Positions 39,794 through 49,181 of a stretch of DNA of 64,000 nt are shown here, one piece after another. The stretch is from Pseudoprimorskyibacter insulae (GTDB taxonomy: Bacteria > Pseudomonadota > Alphaproteobacteria > Rhodobacterales > Rhodobacteraceae). The stretch covers positions 372,001-436,000 of the forward strand of contig NZ_OMOJ01000002.1 in assembly GCF_900302505.1 (NCBI RefSeq). The letters are read 5' to 3'. Within the stretch, counting starts at the first letter, position 1; each line of letters starts with the position of its first letter. The notes under the pieces are model-generated. The model did no database searches. It was not told where the DNA came from and saw nothing but the letters and a program-made list of their open reading frames with translations. The position numbers and the translations under genes were made by a program.

Positions 39794-40720
39794 GTGACCA
39801 CAGCCTTGATCACACATGCAGATTGCCTTGGGCATGTGACGCCCGATGGCCACCCAGAGCGGGTCGCGCGGCTGGAACATGTGCTGCACGCGCTGGAATC
39901 GCTGGACCTGATGCGGGTGACTGCGCCTTTGGCCACGGATGATGATCTGCAACGCATTCATCCGGCCAGCTACATGCAGATGTTGGCCAGCAAACTGCCC
40001 GGCGGGGGCTTTCAGCAATTGGATGCCGACACACATATGTCGCCCGGCAGCCTTGAGGCCGCCTATCGCGCGGCGGGGGCGGTGTTGAAGGCCGTGGATA
40101 TGGTTCTGGCAGGCGAGGTGGGCAACGCCTTTTGCGCCATTCGCCCACCCGGCCACCACGCGGAAACAGCGATTCCGATGGGGTTTTGCCTGTTTGGCAA
40201 TGCCGCGCTGGCGGCGAAACATGCGCTGGACCACCATGGGCTGGACCGCGTCGCGGTGGTGGATTTTGACGTGCACCACGGCAACGGCACGCAGGATCTG
40301 CTGTGGAACGAACCCCGCGCCTTGGTGGTGACAAGCCAGCAGATGCCGCTTTGGCCAGGCACCGGCAAGCCCGAGGAAACCGGCCCGCATGGCAATATCC
40401 TGAACATCCCGCTTGCGCCTGAGTCTGACGGCACCGTGATGCGGGCGGCCTATGAGGCCCAAGTCTTCCCCCGCCTGCGCAATTTTGCGCCGGACTTGAT
40501 CATCATTTCGGCGGGCTTCGATGCCCATGCCGACGACCCCTTGGCCCAGCTGAACTGGCAGACCGAGGATTTCACTTGGCTGACCGATCAACTTTGCGCA
40601 TTGGCGGCAGAGCTTTGTGGCGGCAGGGTGGTCTCGACTTTGGAGGGGGGGTATGATTTGCAGGCGCTGGCGCAAAGCACCCGCGCCCATGTTGAAGCAT
40701 TGATTGAGGCTGCACGATGA
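39794..40720 (+). CDS. Histone-deacetylase-family protein (class II/AcuC-like)
   Basis: A 308-residue zinc amidohydrolase of the HDAC/acetylpolyamine superfamily. The active site is intact: the tandem His of RPPGHHAE, MGFCLFGNAALAA, the zinc ligands in VVDFDVHHGNGTQ, and DLIIISAGFDAHADDPL with the third Asp, then EGGYDL with the transition-state Gly/Tyr region. Bacterial members deacetylate acetyl-lysine proteins, acetyl-CoA synthetase or polyamines; the substrate is not readable. It overlaps xseB by 4 bp (ATGA), beginning a tight HDAC-xseB-ispA-dxs run that is conserved in Rhodobacteraceae. Confidence 0.95.
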   Translation: MTTALITHADCLGHVTPDGHPERVARLEHVLHALESLDLMRVTAPLATDDDLQRIHPASYMQMLASKLPGGGFQQLDADTHMSPGSLEAAYRAAGAVLKAVDMVLAGEVGNAFCAIRPPGHHAETAIPMGFCLFGNAALAAKHALDHHGLDRVAVVDFDVHHGNGTQDLLWNEPRALVVTSQQMPLWPGTGKPEETGPHGNILNIPLAPESDGTVMRAAYEAQVFPRLRNFAPDLIIISAGFDAHADDPLAQLNWQTEDFTWLTDQLCALAAELCGGRVVSTLEGGYDLQALAQSTRAHVEALIEAAR

Positions 40721-40959
40721 CCGACCTACCCGTAGAAGAAATGAGCTTTGAACAGGCCATGGCCGAGTTGGAGCGCGTGGTTGGTCAATTGGAACGCGGC
40801 GATGTCCCGCTTGAGGATTCCATCGCGCTTTATGAGCGTGGCGCGGCGTTGAAGAAACGGTGTGAGACCAAGCTTAAAGAAGCCGAGGAAAAGGTCGCCG
40901 CGATCACCTTGGACGGCAATGGGCAACCCAAAGGAACGACGCCGGTCGAGGGGCTGTAA
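40717..40959 (+). CDS. xseB: Exodeoxyribonuclease VII small subunit
   Basis: An 80-residue helical protein that joins XseA to form exonuclease VII, which degrades single-stranded DNA. The two-helix family pattern is clear: SFEQAMAELERVVGQLERGDVPLEDSIALYERGAALKKRCETKLKEAEEKV (shown in the family as LEEsl..Ye.G..L). It overlaps the HDAC gene by 4 bp and its TAA overlaps the ispA ATG by 1 bp. xseB next to ispA is a widespread arrangement in proteobacteria. xseA is not in the window. Confidence 0.95.
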   Translation: MTDLPVEEMSFEQAMAELERVVGQLERGDVPLEDSIALYERGAALKKRCETKLKEAEEKVAAITLDGNGQPKGTTPVEGL

Positions 40960-41858
40960 TGTCGGCCACGACTATGGGCGATACAGCGGCGCTGCCGTTT
41001 CAGCAGGCATTGGCGCGGGCGCAGGATATGTCGCAGGCGCGGATTGCTGCCGCGCTGGCCGGGCTGGATGGGGATGTCGCGCAGGCGATGCTTTATGCGG
41101 TTGAGGGCGGCAAAGGGCTGCGGGCGTTTTTGGTGATGGAAAGCGCGCGGCTGTTCGGTATTCCCCGCGACGTGTCGGCCACCCCTGCCGCCGCGATTGA
41201 GGCGATGCATGCCTATTCGCTGGTGCATGACGATCTGCCTTGCATGGACGATGACGACCTGCGTCGGGGCAAGCCGACGGTGCACCGCAAATGGAATGAA
41301 ACCACCGCAGTTCTGGCGGGCGATGCGCTGCAAACGCTGGCCTTTCAACTGGCGGCCGAAACCGATTGCTCGGCGCAGCAGCGCGTTGGACTGGTGTCGC
41401 GGCTTGCGGGCTGTTCGGGCATTCGCGTGGGCATGGTGGCCGGTCAGGAAATGGACATCGCGGCAGAAACCGCCAATGCGCCGCTGACGCTGGCCCAGAT
41501 CACCGCCTTGCAACGGGCCAAAACCGGTGCCTTGATCGTTTGGTCGGCGACAGCAGGGGCCGTGATGGCCGGAGAGGCGCTTGAGCCTTTCGTCGTTTAC
41601 GGCGATAACATCGGGCTGGCCTTTCAGATTGCTGATGACATTCTGGATGTCGAAGGCGATGCCGCCACGGTGGGCAAGGCTGTGGGCAAGGATGCGGATG
41701 CCGGCAAGGCAACCTTTGTATCGTTGCTGGGCCTGGACGAGGCGAAAAACCGCGCAGCGCAATTGGTCGAAGATGCTTGCGACGCCCTGTCCCCCTACGG
41801 TGATGACGCCGAAACCTTGAAGCAGGCGGCGCGGTTCGTTATTTCGCGCAGCAGCTAG
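40959..41858 (+). CDS. ispA: Polyprenyl (farnesyl/geranyl) diphosphate synthase
   Basis: Chain-elongating trans-prenyltransferase making farnesyl (perhaps geranylgeranyl) diphosphate. The first Asp-rich motif is DDLPCMDDDDLRRG (two residues between Asp pairs, with an insert typical of bacterial FPP synthases), and the second is DDILD (about 226-230). GGKGLRAFLV and QTLAFQL are the IPP- and chain-site segments. The usual KRLRP-like motif is weaker here (KGLRAFL). Length 299. It is coupled to xseB (TAATG) and followed by dxs after 57 bp, so chain elongation and MEP entry are co-expressed. Confidence 0.95.
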   Translation: MSATTMGDTAALPFQQALARAQDMSQARIAAALAGLDGDVAQAMLYAVEGGKGLRAFLVMESARLFGIPRDVSATPAAAIEAMHAYSLVHDDLPCMDDDDLRRGKPTVHRKWNETTAVLAGDALQTLAFQLAAETDCSAQQRVGLVSRLAGCSGIRVGMVAGQEMDIAAETANAPLTLAQITALQRAKTGALIVWSATAGAVMAGEALEPFVVYGDNIGLAFQIADDILDVEGDAATVGKAVGKDADAGKATFVSLLGLDEAKNRAAQLVEDACDALSPYGDDAETLKQAARFVISRSS

Positions 41859-41915
41859 AGACAAACAACGGGGCGCCCTGCGCTGCCCCGCCCGATCAGC
41901 GGAGCCGCCGAGGAC

Positions 41916-43844
41916 ATGCAAGATACCCCCAAGACGCCCCTGCTGGACCGTGTAAACACCCCTGCGGACATGAAGCGCTTTTCCGATGGGGAACTGACGC
42001 AATTGGCGCATGAGCTGCGGCAGGAAACGATTTCCGCCGTGTCGGTGACGGGCGGGCATCTGGGCGCGGGTCTGGGCGTGGTGGAATTGACCGTCGCGCT
42101 GCATGCGGTGTTCGATGCCCCGCGCGACAAGATCATCTGGGACGTGTCGCACCAAAGCTATCCGCATAAAATCCTGACCGGGCGGCGCGACCGCATTCGC
42201 ACCCTGCGCATGAAAGACGGTCTGTCGGGCTTCACCAAACGCAGCGAAAGCCCCTATGACCCGTTCGGCGCGGCGCATTCCAGCACCTCGATCAGCGCGG
42301 CCTTGGGCTTTGCCGTAGCGCGTGATCTGGGCGGGGCTTGCGACACCGGGCATGGCGATGCGATTGCCGTCATCGGCGACGGCAGCATGAGCGCGGGCAT
42401 GGCCTTTGAGGCGATGAACAACGCAGGCCACTTGAAAAAGCGCCTGATCGTCATTTTGAACGACAATGAAATGAGCATCGCCCCGCCGGTGGGCGCTTTG
42501 TCCAACTACCTCAGCCGTCTTTACGCCGAAGCGCCGTTTCAGGATCTGAAGGCCGCCGCAAAAGGTGCGATTGGCTTCTTGCCCGAACCCTTCCGCGAAG
42601 GGGCCAAGCGGGCCAAGGAAATGCTGAAAGGCATGGCCGTTGGTGGCACCCTGTTCGAGGAACTGGGCTTTTCCTATGTCGGACCGATTGATGGCCACGA
42701 CATGGATCAGTTGCTGCCGGTGCTGCGCACAGTGCGTCAGCGGGCGACCGGCCCGATCTTGATCCATGTGATGACCAAGAAGGGCAAGGGCTATGCCCCC
42801 GCCGAAGCGGCGGACGACAAGGGCCATGCCACGGGCAAATTCAACGTCATCACGGGCGAGCAGAAAAAAGCGCCAACCAATGCGCCCAGCTATACCAGCG
42901 TCTTTTCGGATGCCTTGTTGCAGGTTGCCGCCGACGATCCGCAGGTCTGCGCAGTTACGGCGGCGATGCCCGATGGCACCGGGCTTAGCCTGTTTGCCGA
43001 ACGCTATCCCAGCCGGTGCTTTGACGTTGGGATCGCCGAACAGCATGGCGTGACCTTTGCCGCCGGTCTGGCCGCAGGTGGGATGAAGCCGTTCTGCGCA
43101 ATGTATTCGACCTTCCTTCAGCGCGGCTATGATCAAGTTGTGCATGACGTGGCCATTCAGCGCCTGCCGGTGCGGTTCGCGATTGACCGTGCGGGGCTGG
43201 TCGGGGCCGATGGCGCGACCCATGCGGGCAGCTTTGACATCGCCTTCATGGCCAACCTGCCGGGCATGGTGGTGATGGCCGCCGCCGATGAGGCCGAGCT
43301 GAAGCATATGGTCGCCACCGCCGCCGCCTATGACGATGGGCCCATCGCCTTCCGCTATCCGCGCGGCGAAGGCACGGGTGTCGATATGCCTGAACGGGGC
43401 GAAGTGCTTGAGATTGGCAAGGGCCGCATCGTGGCCGAGGGCGCCCGCGTGGCAATCCTGTCCTTTGGCACGCGCTTGTCGCATTCCATCGAAGCGCGTG
43501 AGGCGCTGATGGCCAAGGGCATCACGCCCACCGTGGCCGATGCCCGCTTTGCCAAGCCCTTGGACGAAGATCTGATCCTGTCACTGGCCCGCGATCACGA
43601 AGCGCTGATCACGATTGAGGAAGGCGCGATTGGCGGCTTTGGCAGCCATGTGGCCCAGCTTTTGGCGGAAAAGGGCGTGTTCGACACGGGGCTCAAGTTC
43701 CGGTCCATGGTCCTGCCGGATATCTTCATCGACCAAGCCAGCCCTGAAGACATGTACGCCGTCGCCAAGCTAAGCGCGGCGGATATTGAGGCAAAGGTGT
43801 TTGAGGTGCTGAACGTGACTGCGATCGCGGACAAACGCGCCTAG
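41916..43844 (+). CDS. dxs: 1-deoxy-D-xylulose-5-phosphate synthase
   Basis: Thiamine-diphosphate enzyme that begins the MEP pathway and also feeds pdxJ and thiamine synthesis. The 642-residue protein has [17 protein letters not shown], the ThDP motif [18 protein letters not shown] (about 150-167), the [15 protein letters not shown] segment of the transketolase pyrimidine domain, and the C-terminal transketolase domain. A GCGGAGCCGCCG sequence precedes the ATG. It follows ispA on the same strand. Its TAG stop overlaps the stop of the convergent exoD gene. Confidence 0.98.
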   Translation: MQDTPKTPLLDRVNTPADMKRFSDGELTQLAHELRQETISAVSVTGGHLGAGLGVVELTVALHAVFDAPRDKIIWDVSHQSYPHKILTGRRDRIRTLRMKDGLSGFTKRSESPYDPFGAAHSSTSISAALGFAVARDLGGACDTGHGDAIAVIGDGSMSAGMAFEAMNNAGHLKKRLIVILNDNEMSIAPPVGALSNYLSRLYAEAPFQDLKAAAKGAIGFLPEPFREGAKRAKEMLKGMAVGGTLFEELGFSYVGPIDGHDMDQLLPVLRTVRQRATGPILIHVMTKKGKGYAPAEAADDKGHATGKFNVITGEQKKAPTNAPSYTSVFSDALLQVAADDPQVCAVTAAMPDGTGLSLFAERYPSRCFDVGIAEQHGVTFAAGLAAGGMKPFCAMYSTFLQRGYDQVVHDVAIQRLPVRFAIDRAGLVGADGATHAGSFDIAFMANLPGMVVMAAADEAELKHMVATAAAYDDGPIAFRYPRGEGTGVDMPERGEVLEIGKGRIVAEGARVAILSFGTRLSHSIEAREALMAKGITPTVADARFAKPLDEDLILSLARDHEALITIEEGAIGGFGSHVAQLLAEKGVFDTGLKFRSMVLPDIFIDQASPEDMYAVAKLSAADIEAKVFEVLNVTAIADKRA

Positions 43845-44431
43845 GCCATCCATTCGGCGATCATGCCGAATCCCGCGCCGTAGAACAGCGCCAAAAGGGC
43901 GTAGCCTGCCAGCACGAACACCCCGTCGCGGGTCATCAGCCCAAAGGCGATCAACGAAACGCAGCCTGCGCCGATGGATGTGACCATCGGCAGCAATTCC
44001 AGAAACGGCCATGTAGCCGCGACCACGGCGATCATCAGCAGCGCCAAGATGCGCAATGGGCCGACGGTCAGGAAGATCAGCCTGCGGCCTTCGGTATAGC
44101 CATCAACCCATTTGGCCGGGCGTTCCAGAAAGTCCACCGCTCGAAGCATCCGCACCGAGGACACGCTGCGCCGCATCAGGAAGCGGGGCAGCCACAGGTG
44201 TTTGCGCCCCGCCGCGCCTTGCAGGGCGATCAGGATGATGATGAACGCGCCCAGCGTTGGCGTGCCGGGAATGCCCGAAAGCGGCGAGACCAGCAAAAGC
44301 GCCGGAATCAGGATCGCCGGGGAAAACGACCGGTCGCCGATCCGCTCCAGGATATCGCGCACTGATACGGCGGCATCGCCAACCTCAGGCTCCATCGCGT
44401 CCAACAGATCTTCCAAGGATTCCGGTGCCAT
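43841..44431 (-). CDS. exoD: ExoD-family membrane protein
   Basis: A 196-residue polytopic protein. The N-terminal soluble helix region ([31 protein letters not shown]) and the membrane segments [19 protein letters not shown] and [13 protein letters not shown] are the ExoD hallmarks. ExoD was named in rhizobia for an effect on exopolysaccharide and alkali tolerance; the molecular role is unclear. About five helices are predicted in all. It lies convergent to dxs with overlapping stop codons (the CTAG at 43841-43844) and 38 bp before the start of... the SDR stop side, with no exopolysaccharide genes nearby. Confidence 0.9.
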   Translation of the reverse strand: MAPESLEDLLDAMEPEVGDAAVSVRDILERIGDRSFSPAILIPALLLVSPLSGIPGTPTLGAFIIILIALQGAAGRKHLWLPRFLMRRSVSSVRMLRAVDFLERPAKWVDGYTEGRRLIFLTVGPLRILALLMIAVVAATWPFLELLPMVTSIGAGCVSLIAFGLMTRDGVFVLAGYALLALFYGAGFGMIAEWMA

Positions 44432-44469
44432 GTGGGCCTCAATGACGAACTCTATCTTGGATGAACGCC

Positions 44470-45327
44470 CTAAGCCCGTTCTTGTTCCAACAGGGCGGCC
44501 AACCCGTCTTTGTAGGTCGGATAGGCTAGACCAATGCCAAAGGTGTCCTTGGCCTTCTGGTTCGAAACACGTTTGGATTCGGCGTAAAAGCTGCGGGCCA
44601 TGGGGGTGAATTCGGCCTCTTCATACGGAATGCCCGGCGGACAGGGCAGGCCCAGCAGATCGGCGGCATGGGCAATCACATCCTGCGGCGGGGCGGGGTC
44701 ATCGTCGCATAGGTTATAGGCCTCGCCGGGGGTTGGGGCGTTTAGCGATGCCTCAAGATAGCGGGCGATGTCTTCGACGTGGATGCGGCTGAAGACCTGC
44801 CCTTGCTTGATGATCCGCCGCGCGGTTCCGGCCCGGACCTTGGCAAAGGGGCCGCGCCCCGGCCCATAGATGCCCGCAAGCCGGAAGATATGCAGCGGTA
44901 GGTTCGGGATGGCCTGCCACTCGGCCTCAGCCGCGACGCGGCGCTTGCCTCGGACGGTGGCGGGGGTCAGCGCGGTATCCTCATCGACCCAGCCGCCCTG
45001 ATGGTCGCCGTAAACGCCGGTGGTCGACAGATAGCCCGCCCATGTCAGATTTGGCGCGGCCTGCCGGATCGCATCGCCGCATAGGGCAAGCGATGGATCG
45101 CCCGCCTCATCCGGGCCGACCGAGATCAGCAGATCGGTGGCTGTCGTCAGCGCCTCTGCCACTGCATCGCCGGTCCAAGCTACTGGGGTGATTCCCGCCG
45201 CCGCAAGCGCATCGCGCTTGGTTTCGTCGCGTGCCGTGCCAGCGATGTGCCAGCCCTTGGGCTGCAATCGCGCCGCCAGCGCCTGAGCGCTGTATCCATA
45301 TCCGAGGCAAAGTAGATGTCGTGTCAT
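44470..45327 (-). CDS. NAD-dependent epimerase/dehydratase-like SDR (YeeZ type)
   Basis: A 285-residue extended-SDR-like protein. The N-terminal glycine motif is LGYGYSAQALA, a variant seen in the YeeZ branch. YLSTTGVYGDHQGGWVDE and KRRVAAEAEW supply the Ser/Thr, Tyr and downstream basic residues of the active site, though the classical YxxxK is not obvious. FRLAGIYGPGRGPFAKV and YNLCDDDPAPPQDVI are standard for nucleotide-sugar epimerase relatives. Substrate unknown. The gene is divergent from the lytic transglycosylase lipoprotein and on the same strand as exoD. Confidence 0.88.
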   Translation of the reverse strand: MTRHLLCLGYGYSAQALAARLQPKGWHIAGTARDETKRDALAAAGITPVAWTGDAVAEALTTATDLLISVGPDEAGDPSLALCGDAIRQAAPNLTWAGYLSTTGVYGDHQGGWVDEDTALTPATVRGKRRVAAEAEWQAIPNLPLHIFRLAGIYGPGRGPFAKVRAGTARRIIKQGQVFSRIHVEDIARYLEASLNAPTPGEAYNLCDDDPAPPQDVIAHAADLLGLPCPPGIPYEEAEFTPMARSFYAESKRVSNQKAKDTFGIGLAYPTYKDGLAALLEQERA

Positions 45328-45472
45328 CCCTCAGAGGTGGCCCGCGGACCGGCATTTGGCAAGCCCCGACGGCGAAAACCGGCCAATTGGCCATGGCCCG
45401 GAATTCCGCACTAGCGCAAGCGGGTGTGTTGCGCCATCCATGCGCCACGACAAACGCATAAGGGTTGAGTGG

Positions 45473-45949
45473 ATGCCGCATTATTCACGGCGGGCAATGA
45501 TCTTGATGTCTATGGCGGCGCTGGCCGGATGTGGCGGGCGGCGCGACCGTCCCAGCGATAGTGGGGGCAATCCGGCGCTGCATCCCAATGAAACGCCCGA
45601 GCTGCGACGACAAATCAACTATTGGGCGGACTACCATGAGGTGCCCCGATCCTTGGTGCACCGGTTGGCCATTCGCGAAAGCAGTCACCGTCCATGGGCA
45701 CGCAATGGCCCCTACTACGGTCTGTTGCAAATCCTGCCGCAGACCGCCCGCACCATGGGCTTTTCCGGTCAGCCCGATGATCTGCTGGATGCGTCGGTCA
45801 ACCTGCAATACGGCGTCAAATACCTGCGCGGGGCTTGGCTCTTGTCGGACGGAAACCACGACACGGCGATTATGTGGTACGCCAAGGGCTATTATTATGA
45901 GGCCAAGCGGCGGGGCATGTTGGTGGAAACCGGGCTTAGGTCCGGCTGA
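45473..45949 (+). CDS. Lytic transglycosylase (SLT) lipoprotein
   Basis: A 158-residue small SLT-domain protein. The start at 45473 (MPHYSRRAMILMSMAALAGC) gives a lipoprotein signal with lipobox LAGC and a twin-arginine-like SRRA. The domain has the catalytic Glu in HRLAIRESSHRPWA, followed by YYGLLQILPQTARTMGF, DASVNLQYGVKYLRG and AIMWYAKGYYYEAK, as in the single-domain family. It should sit in the outer or inner membrane facing murein. A longer frame upstream exists but lacks a signal peptide. Monocistronic; amn follows after 95 bp. Confidence 0.9.
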   Translation: MPHYSRRAMILMSMAALAGCGGRRDRPSDSGGNPALHPNETPELRRQINYWADYHEVPRSLVHRLAIRESSHRPWARNGPYYGLLQILPQTARTMGFSGQPDDLLDASVNLQYGVKYLRGAWLLSDGNHDTAIMWYAKGYYYEAKRRGMLVETGLRSG

Positions 45950-46044
45950 CGCGGTGTTTATCGGGGCTTGCCGCTTTGCGGCGGCTTGCACCTTGGCCCC
46001 ACACCTGCCAACGTTTGCGCAATCATTAAGCGAAAGAGGCTAAC

Positions 46045-47529
46045 ATGCAGGATCGGCTCGTCAATCTGGATCTGGTGACCCCACAGGCGCAAGACCCGCG
46101 CTTGTTCGACAATCCAGAAGCGGCGGTCGAGGCCCTGATCGCGCTTTATCACGATGCGGCGGCGTTCCTGCGCGATGCGTTTCTTGGGGCGATGCGCAAA
46201 GGCCATCCCGGTGTGCGTTACCGTGCGTTCTACCCCGAGGTGCGCTTTGCCACGACCAGCTTTGCCAGCGTCGACAGCCGCCTCAGCTTTGGCCACGTGT
46301 CGCACCCCGGCACCTATGCCACGACAATCACCCGGCCTGACCTATTCCAACACTACCTGACCCAGCAGCTTCGCCTGTTGATCGAAAACCACAATGTGCC
46401 GGTGCAGGTGGGCGTGTCCGACACGCCGATGCCGGTGCATTTTGCTGTGGCCGCCGACCCGACAGTGATGGTGCCGCAGGAAGGTGCGGCGGCCTTTCCG
46501 CTGCGCGATGTGTTCGATGTGCCGGACCTGACCACCACGAATGACGATATCGTCAACGGCTTGGCGCAGCCCGCCGCCGATGGGGCCTTGCCGCTGGCAC
46601 CTTTCACCGCGCAGCGCGTGGATTATTCGTTGGCGCGGTTGGCGCATTACACCGCGACCGACCCCAAGCATTTCCAGAACCACGTTCTGTTCACCAACTA
46701 TCAGTTCTATGTCAGCGAGTTTGAGGCCTACGCCCGGTCGCAGCTGGCCGATCCCGACAGCGGCTACACCAGCTTTGTCAGCACCAACAACCAAGAGATC
46801 ACCAAGGCAGATGAGCCTTTGCCGATCCCGGTGAAGATGCCGCAAATGCCGACCTACCACCTAAAGCGGGCCAACGGGTCGGGCATCACGCTGGTCAATA
46901 TCGGTGTCGGCCCGTCTAACGCCAAAACGGCAACAGACCACATCGCGGTTTTGCGCCCGCATGCTTGGCTGATGGTGGGCCATTGCGCCGGGCTGCGCAG
47001 TTCGCAAAGCCTTGGGGATTTTGTGTTGGCCCATGCCTATCTGCGCGAAGACAAAGTGCTGGACGATGATCTGCCGGTTTGGGTGCCGATCCCGGCGTTG
47101 GCCGAAATCCAGATCGCGTTGGAAACGGCGGTGGCGACGGAAACCGAACTGGATGGCTATGACCTGAAGCGGGTCATGCGGACCGGCACCGTGGCCAGCG
47201 TTGACAACCGCAACTGGGAACTGCGGGATCAGCAAGGCCCGGTGCAGCGCCTGTCGCAAAGCCGCGCCGTGGCGCTGGATATGGAAAGCGCGACGATTGC
47301 CGCAAATGGCTTCCGGTTCCGGGTTCCATATGGAACGCTTCTTTGTGTATCTGACAAGCCCCTGCACGGCGAATTGAAGCTGCCGGGCATGGCGTCTGAG
47401 TTCTATACCAAGCAGGTTGCCCGCCATTTGATGATCGGCATCCGCGCGATGGAAAACCTACGCGAAATGCCGCTTGAACGTATCCATAGTCGCAAGCTGA
47501 GGAGTTTCGATGAAACTGCTTTCCTTTGA
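46045..47529 (+). CDS. amn: AMP nucleosidase
   Basis: Hydrolyses AMP to adenine and ribose 5-phosphate, adjusting purine pools. The 494-residue protein has the N-terminal AMN domain (RYRAFYPEVRFATTSFASVDSRLSFG in the family; here at about 60-85) and a C-terminal nucleoside-phosphorylase fold with TLVNIGVGPSNAKTATDHIAVLRP, VGHCAGLR, and ALDMESATIAANGFRFRVPYGTLL carrying the ribose-binding Met-Glu-Ser and the catalytic acid region. The gene follows AAAGAGGCTAAC. It is single, with the HU gene 128 bp downstream. Confidence 0.96.
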   Translation: MQDRLVNLDLVTPQAQDPRLFDNPEAAVEALIALYHDAAAFLRDAFLGAMRKGHPGVRYRAFYPEVRFATTSFASVDSRLSFGHVSHPGTYATTITRPDLFQHYLTQQLRLLIENHNVPVQVGVSDTPMPVHFAVAADPTVMVPQEGAAAFPLRDVFDVPDLTTTNDDIVNGLAQPAADGALPLAPFTAQRVDYSLARLAHYTATDPKHFQNHVLFTNYQFYVSEFEAYARSQLADPDSGYTSFVSTNNQEITKADEPLPIPVKMPQMPTYHLKRANGSGITLVNIGVGPSNAKTATDHIAVLRPHAWLMVGHCAGLRSSQSLGDFVLAHAYLREDKVLDDDLPVWVPIPALAEIQIALETAVATETELDGYDLKRVMRTGTVASVDNRNWELRDQQGPVQRLSQSRAVALDMESATIAANGFRFRVPYGTLLCVSDKPLHGELKLPGMASEFYTKQVARHLMIGIRAMENLREMPLERIHSRKLRSFDETAFL

Positions 47530-47657
47530 CGCAACGCAAACGCCTCAAAATCCATGTTTTCGCCTTGTGGGAAAACACTATTTGTTGTGTTAGCAGGCGA
47601 TATCCCGTTAAATATGCGGGAAGAGGCCCAAGAGGGGCAGATTAAGGAGACCATGAA

Positions 47658-47945
47658 ATGGCGAAACCCATGACCAAGACCCAGCTTGTTGCCGCTCTGG
47701 CCGAAGAGATGGACGCGGACAAGAAAGCCGCTGGTGCTGCACTGGACGCGATCTGTGCGCTGATCACCCGCGAAGTCGCCGCTGGCGGCGCAGTGACCCT
47801 GCCGGGCGTTGGCAAGATCTATTGCCGTGAACGCCCTGAGCGTATGGTCCGCAACCCCGCCACGGGCGAGCAGTTCAAGAAGGAAGCCGACAAAGTGGTC
47901 AAGATGACCATTGCAAAGGCCCTGAAGGACAGCGTGAACGGCTGA
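47658..47945 (+). CDS. HU-family DNA-binding protein
   Basis: A 95-residue nucleoid protein. MTKTQLVAALAEEMDADKKAAGAALDAI is the dimerisation helix region, and VTLPGVGKIYCRERPERMVRNPATGE forms the beta arms with the arm-tip NPATGE; the GK of GVGKI is conserved. The Cys at the start of the arm and the ERPERM sequence differ from classical HU (FxVRxRAARxGRNP), so this is a divergent alphaproteobacterial HU. AAGGAG lies 8 bp upstream of the ATG. It has its own promoter region and terminator. Confidence 0.94.
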   Translation: MAKPMTKTQLVAALAEEMDADKKAAGAALDAICALITREVAAGGAVTLPGVGKIYCRERPERMVRNPATGEQFKKEADKVVKMTIAKALKDSVNG

Positions 47946-47974
47946 TCCCAGCCAAAGTTTTGTTCCAGTTTGAC

Positions 47975-48008
47975 ACCGGTCGCAGGCGGAAGCCTCGGCC
48001 GGTTTTTT
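47975..48008 (+). terminator. Terminator of the HU gene
   Basis: ACCGG (47975-47979) pairs with CCGGT (47999-48003), with an inner AGGC-GGAA-GCCT hairpin, followed by six T residues. The T run reaches the stop codon of the convergent hydroxylase gene. Confidence 0.75.
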
Positions 48009-49134
48009 ACGTCCGGGGGGCCGGGTTGGTGGCCTTGTTGTAAGGCGTCCAATCGGTGATTTCCGGGTAATAGGTTTTGCGCCATGCCCGAACGCGCGGG
48101 TTCATCACCCGGCGCCAGATCGGCGGGGCCATCGCGGCCATGGTCATCAGCGGATAGCCATAGGGCAATTGCGGCGCGTCCTCGGCGGTGTAGGTTTGCA
48201 GCAAGGGGAACCGCCGGTCGGGTTTGTAATGGTGGTCCGAATGGCGCTGTAGGTTGATCAGCAGCCAGTTGGTCGCGGTGTGATCGGCGTTCCAGCTATG
48301 GCGCGGCAGGACATGTTCATATTTGCCGTCGCCAAGGTGTTTGCGGGTCAGCCCGTAATGTTCGACATAGTTGACGATCTCCAGCTGCCAAATAGCAACA
48401 CCCGCCTGAAGAACAAACAGGCCAAGCCCCAGCAATCCGCCAATCCCAAAGGCCAGCGCCAACATCGCCAGTTGCAGCGCCCAGTAGCGCCAGAACGGGT
48501 TGCGGCGATTGTGCCACGGCAATTGCTTTCGGGCCAGCATCGCCTGTTCCGCGCGGAACGATGACACCAGCGATTGCCACAATACGCGCGGATAAAAGCG
48601 GTGGAAGCCTTCGTTATAACGGGCGGTCACCGGATCACGCGGCGTGCCGACATGGCGGTGATGCACCAGCAGGTGTTCTGACCGGAAATGCGAATAGAGC
48701 ACCATGGCCATCAGCATATCGCCCAGCCAGCGTTCCAGCCGATTGCGTTGGTGCATCAGCTCATGCGCGTAGACGATGCCGACTGTGCCAGTCATCACGC
48801 CCATGCCAAAGAACACCCCGACCAATTCCCACGGGCCAAGCGTGGCCACATGCGTCGCGTACCAGATCAGCCCGAACAGGTTGACCCATTGCAGCGGCAC
48901 CCAGATCTGCGTGATCGCGCGATACCAGTACAGATCTTTGTCCGGCACCTCGGTATCGGGGTTGTTGGTGTTGGCACCCAAGATCGCATCAAGACCCGAA
49001 AACAGATACCACGCGACCAAGGGCGTGGTCAGAACCCACCATCCGCCCAAGACCGCGCCGATCCAAACCGATGGGATCAGCAACAGCGACAGCCAATAGG
49101 GCAGGGGCGTTTTCGGGGGCTGGGCCTTGGTCAT
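48007..49134 (-). CDS. AlkB-type membrane diiron alkane 1-monooxygenase
   Basis: A 375-residue polytopic enzyme that hydroxylates terminal carbons of alkanes or related chains. All histidine clusters of the non-haem diiron site are present: HELMH, EHLLVHHRH, LQRHSDHH, and the extra NYVEHYGLTRK found in true AlkB. About six membrane helices. The start at 49134 (MTKAQPPKTPLPYWLSLLL) has GGAG 8 bp upstream; a longer frame begins in a promoterless region. No rubredoxin, rubredoxin reductase or alkane regulator is adjacent, so electrons must come from elsewhere. The presence of a rubredoxin-free alkB hints at a fatty-acid or hydrocarbon role in a marine organism. Confidence 0.93.
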   Translation of the reverse strand: MTKAQPPKTPLPYWLSLLLIPSVWIGAVLGGWWVLTTPLVAWYLFSGLDAILGANTNNPDTEVPDKDLYWYRAITQIWVPLQWVNLFGLIWYATHVATLGPWELVGVFFGMGVMTGTVGIVYAHELMHQRNRLERWLGDMLMAMVLYSHFRSEHLLVHHRHVGTPRDPVTARYNEGFHRFYPRVLWQSLVSSFRAEQAMLARKQLPWHNRRNPFWRYWALQLAMLALAFGIGGLLGLGLFVLQAGVAIWQLEIVNYVEHYGLTRKHLGDGKYEHVLPRHSWNADHTATNWLLINLQRHSDHHYKPDRRFPLLQTYTAEDAPQLPYGYPLMTMAAMAPPIWRRVMNPRVRAWRKTYYPEITDWTPYNKATNPAPRT

Positions 49135-49181
49135 ATCGTGGCTCCGGGTTCGGTCTGCGCCCACCATGCGGCGGCGCGGCG

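Noticed and set aside
40830-43484. Long minus-strand open frame opposite ispA and dxs (about 880 codons)
   Set aside because: Same reason: antisense of two certain genes, low-complexity basic composition, no recognisable motif.
45381-45392. Perfect palindrome GGCCAATTGGCC between the SDR and transglycosylase genes
   Set aside because: GC-rich 12-mers of this kind occur by chance here, and it has no spacing relation to a promoter that I can see.
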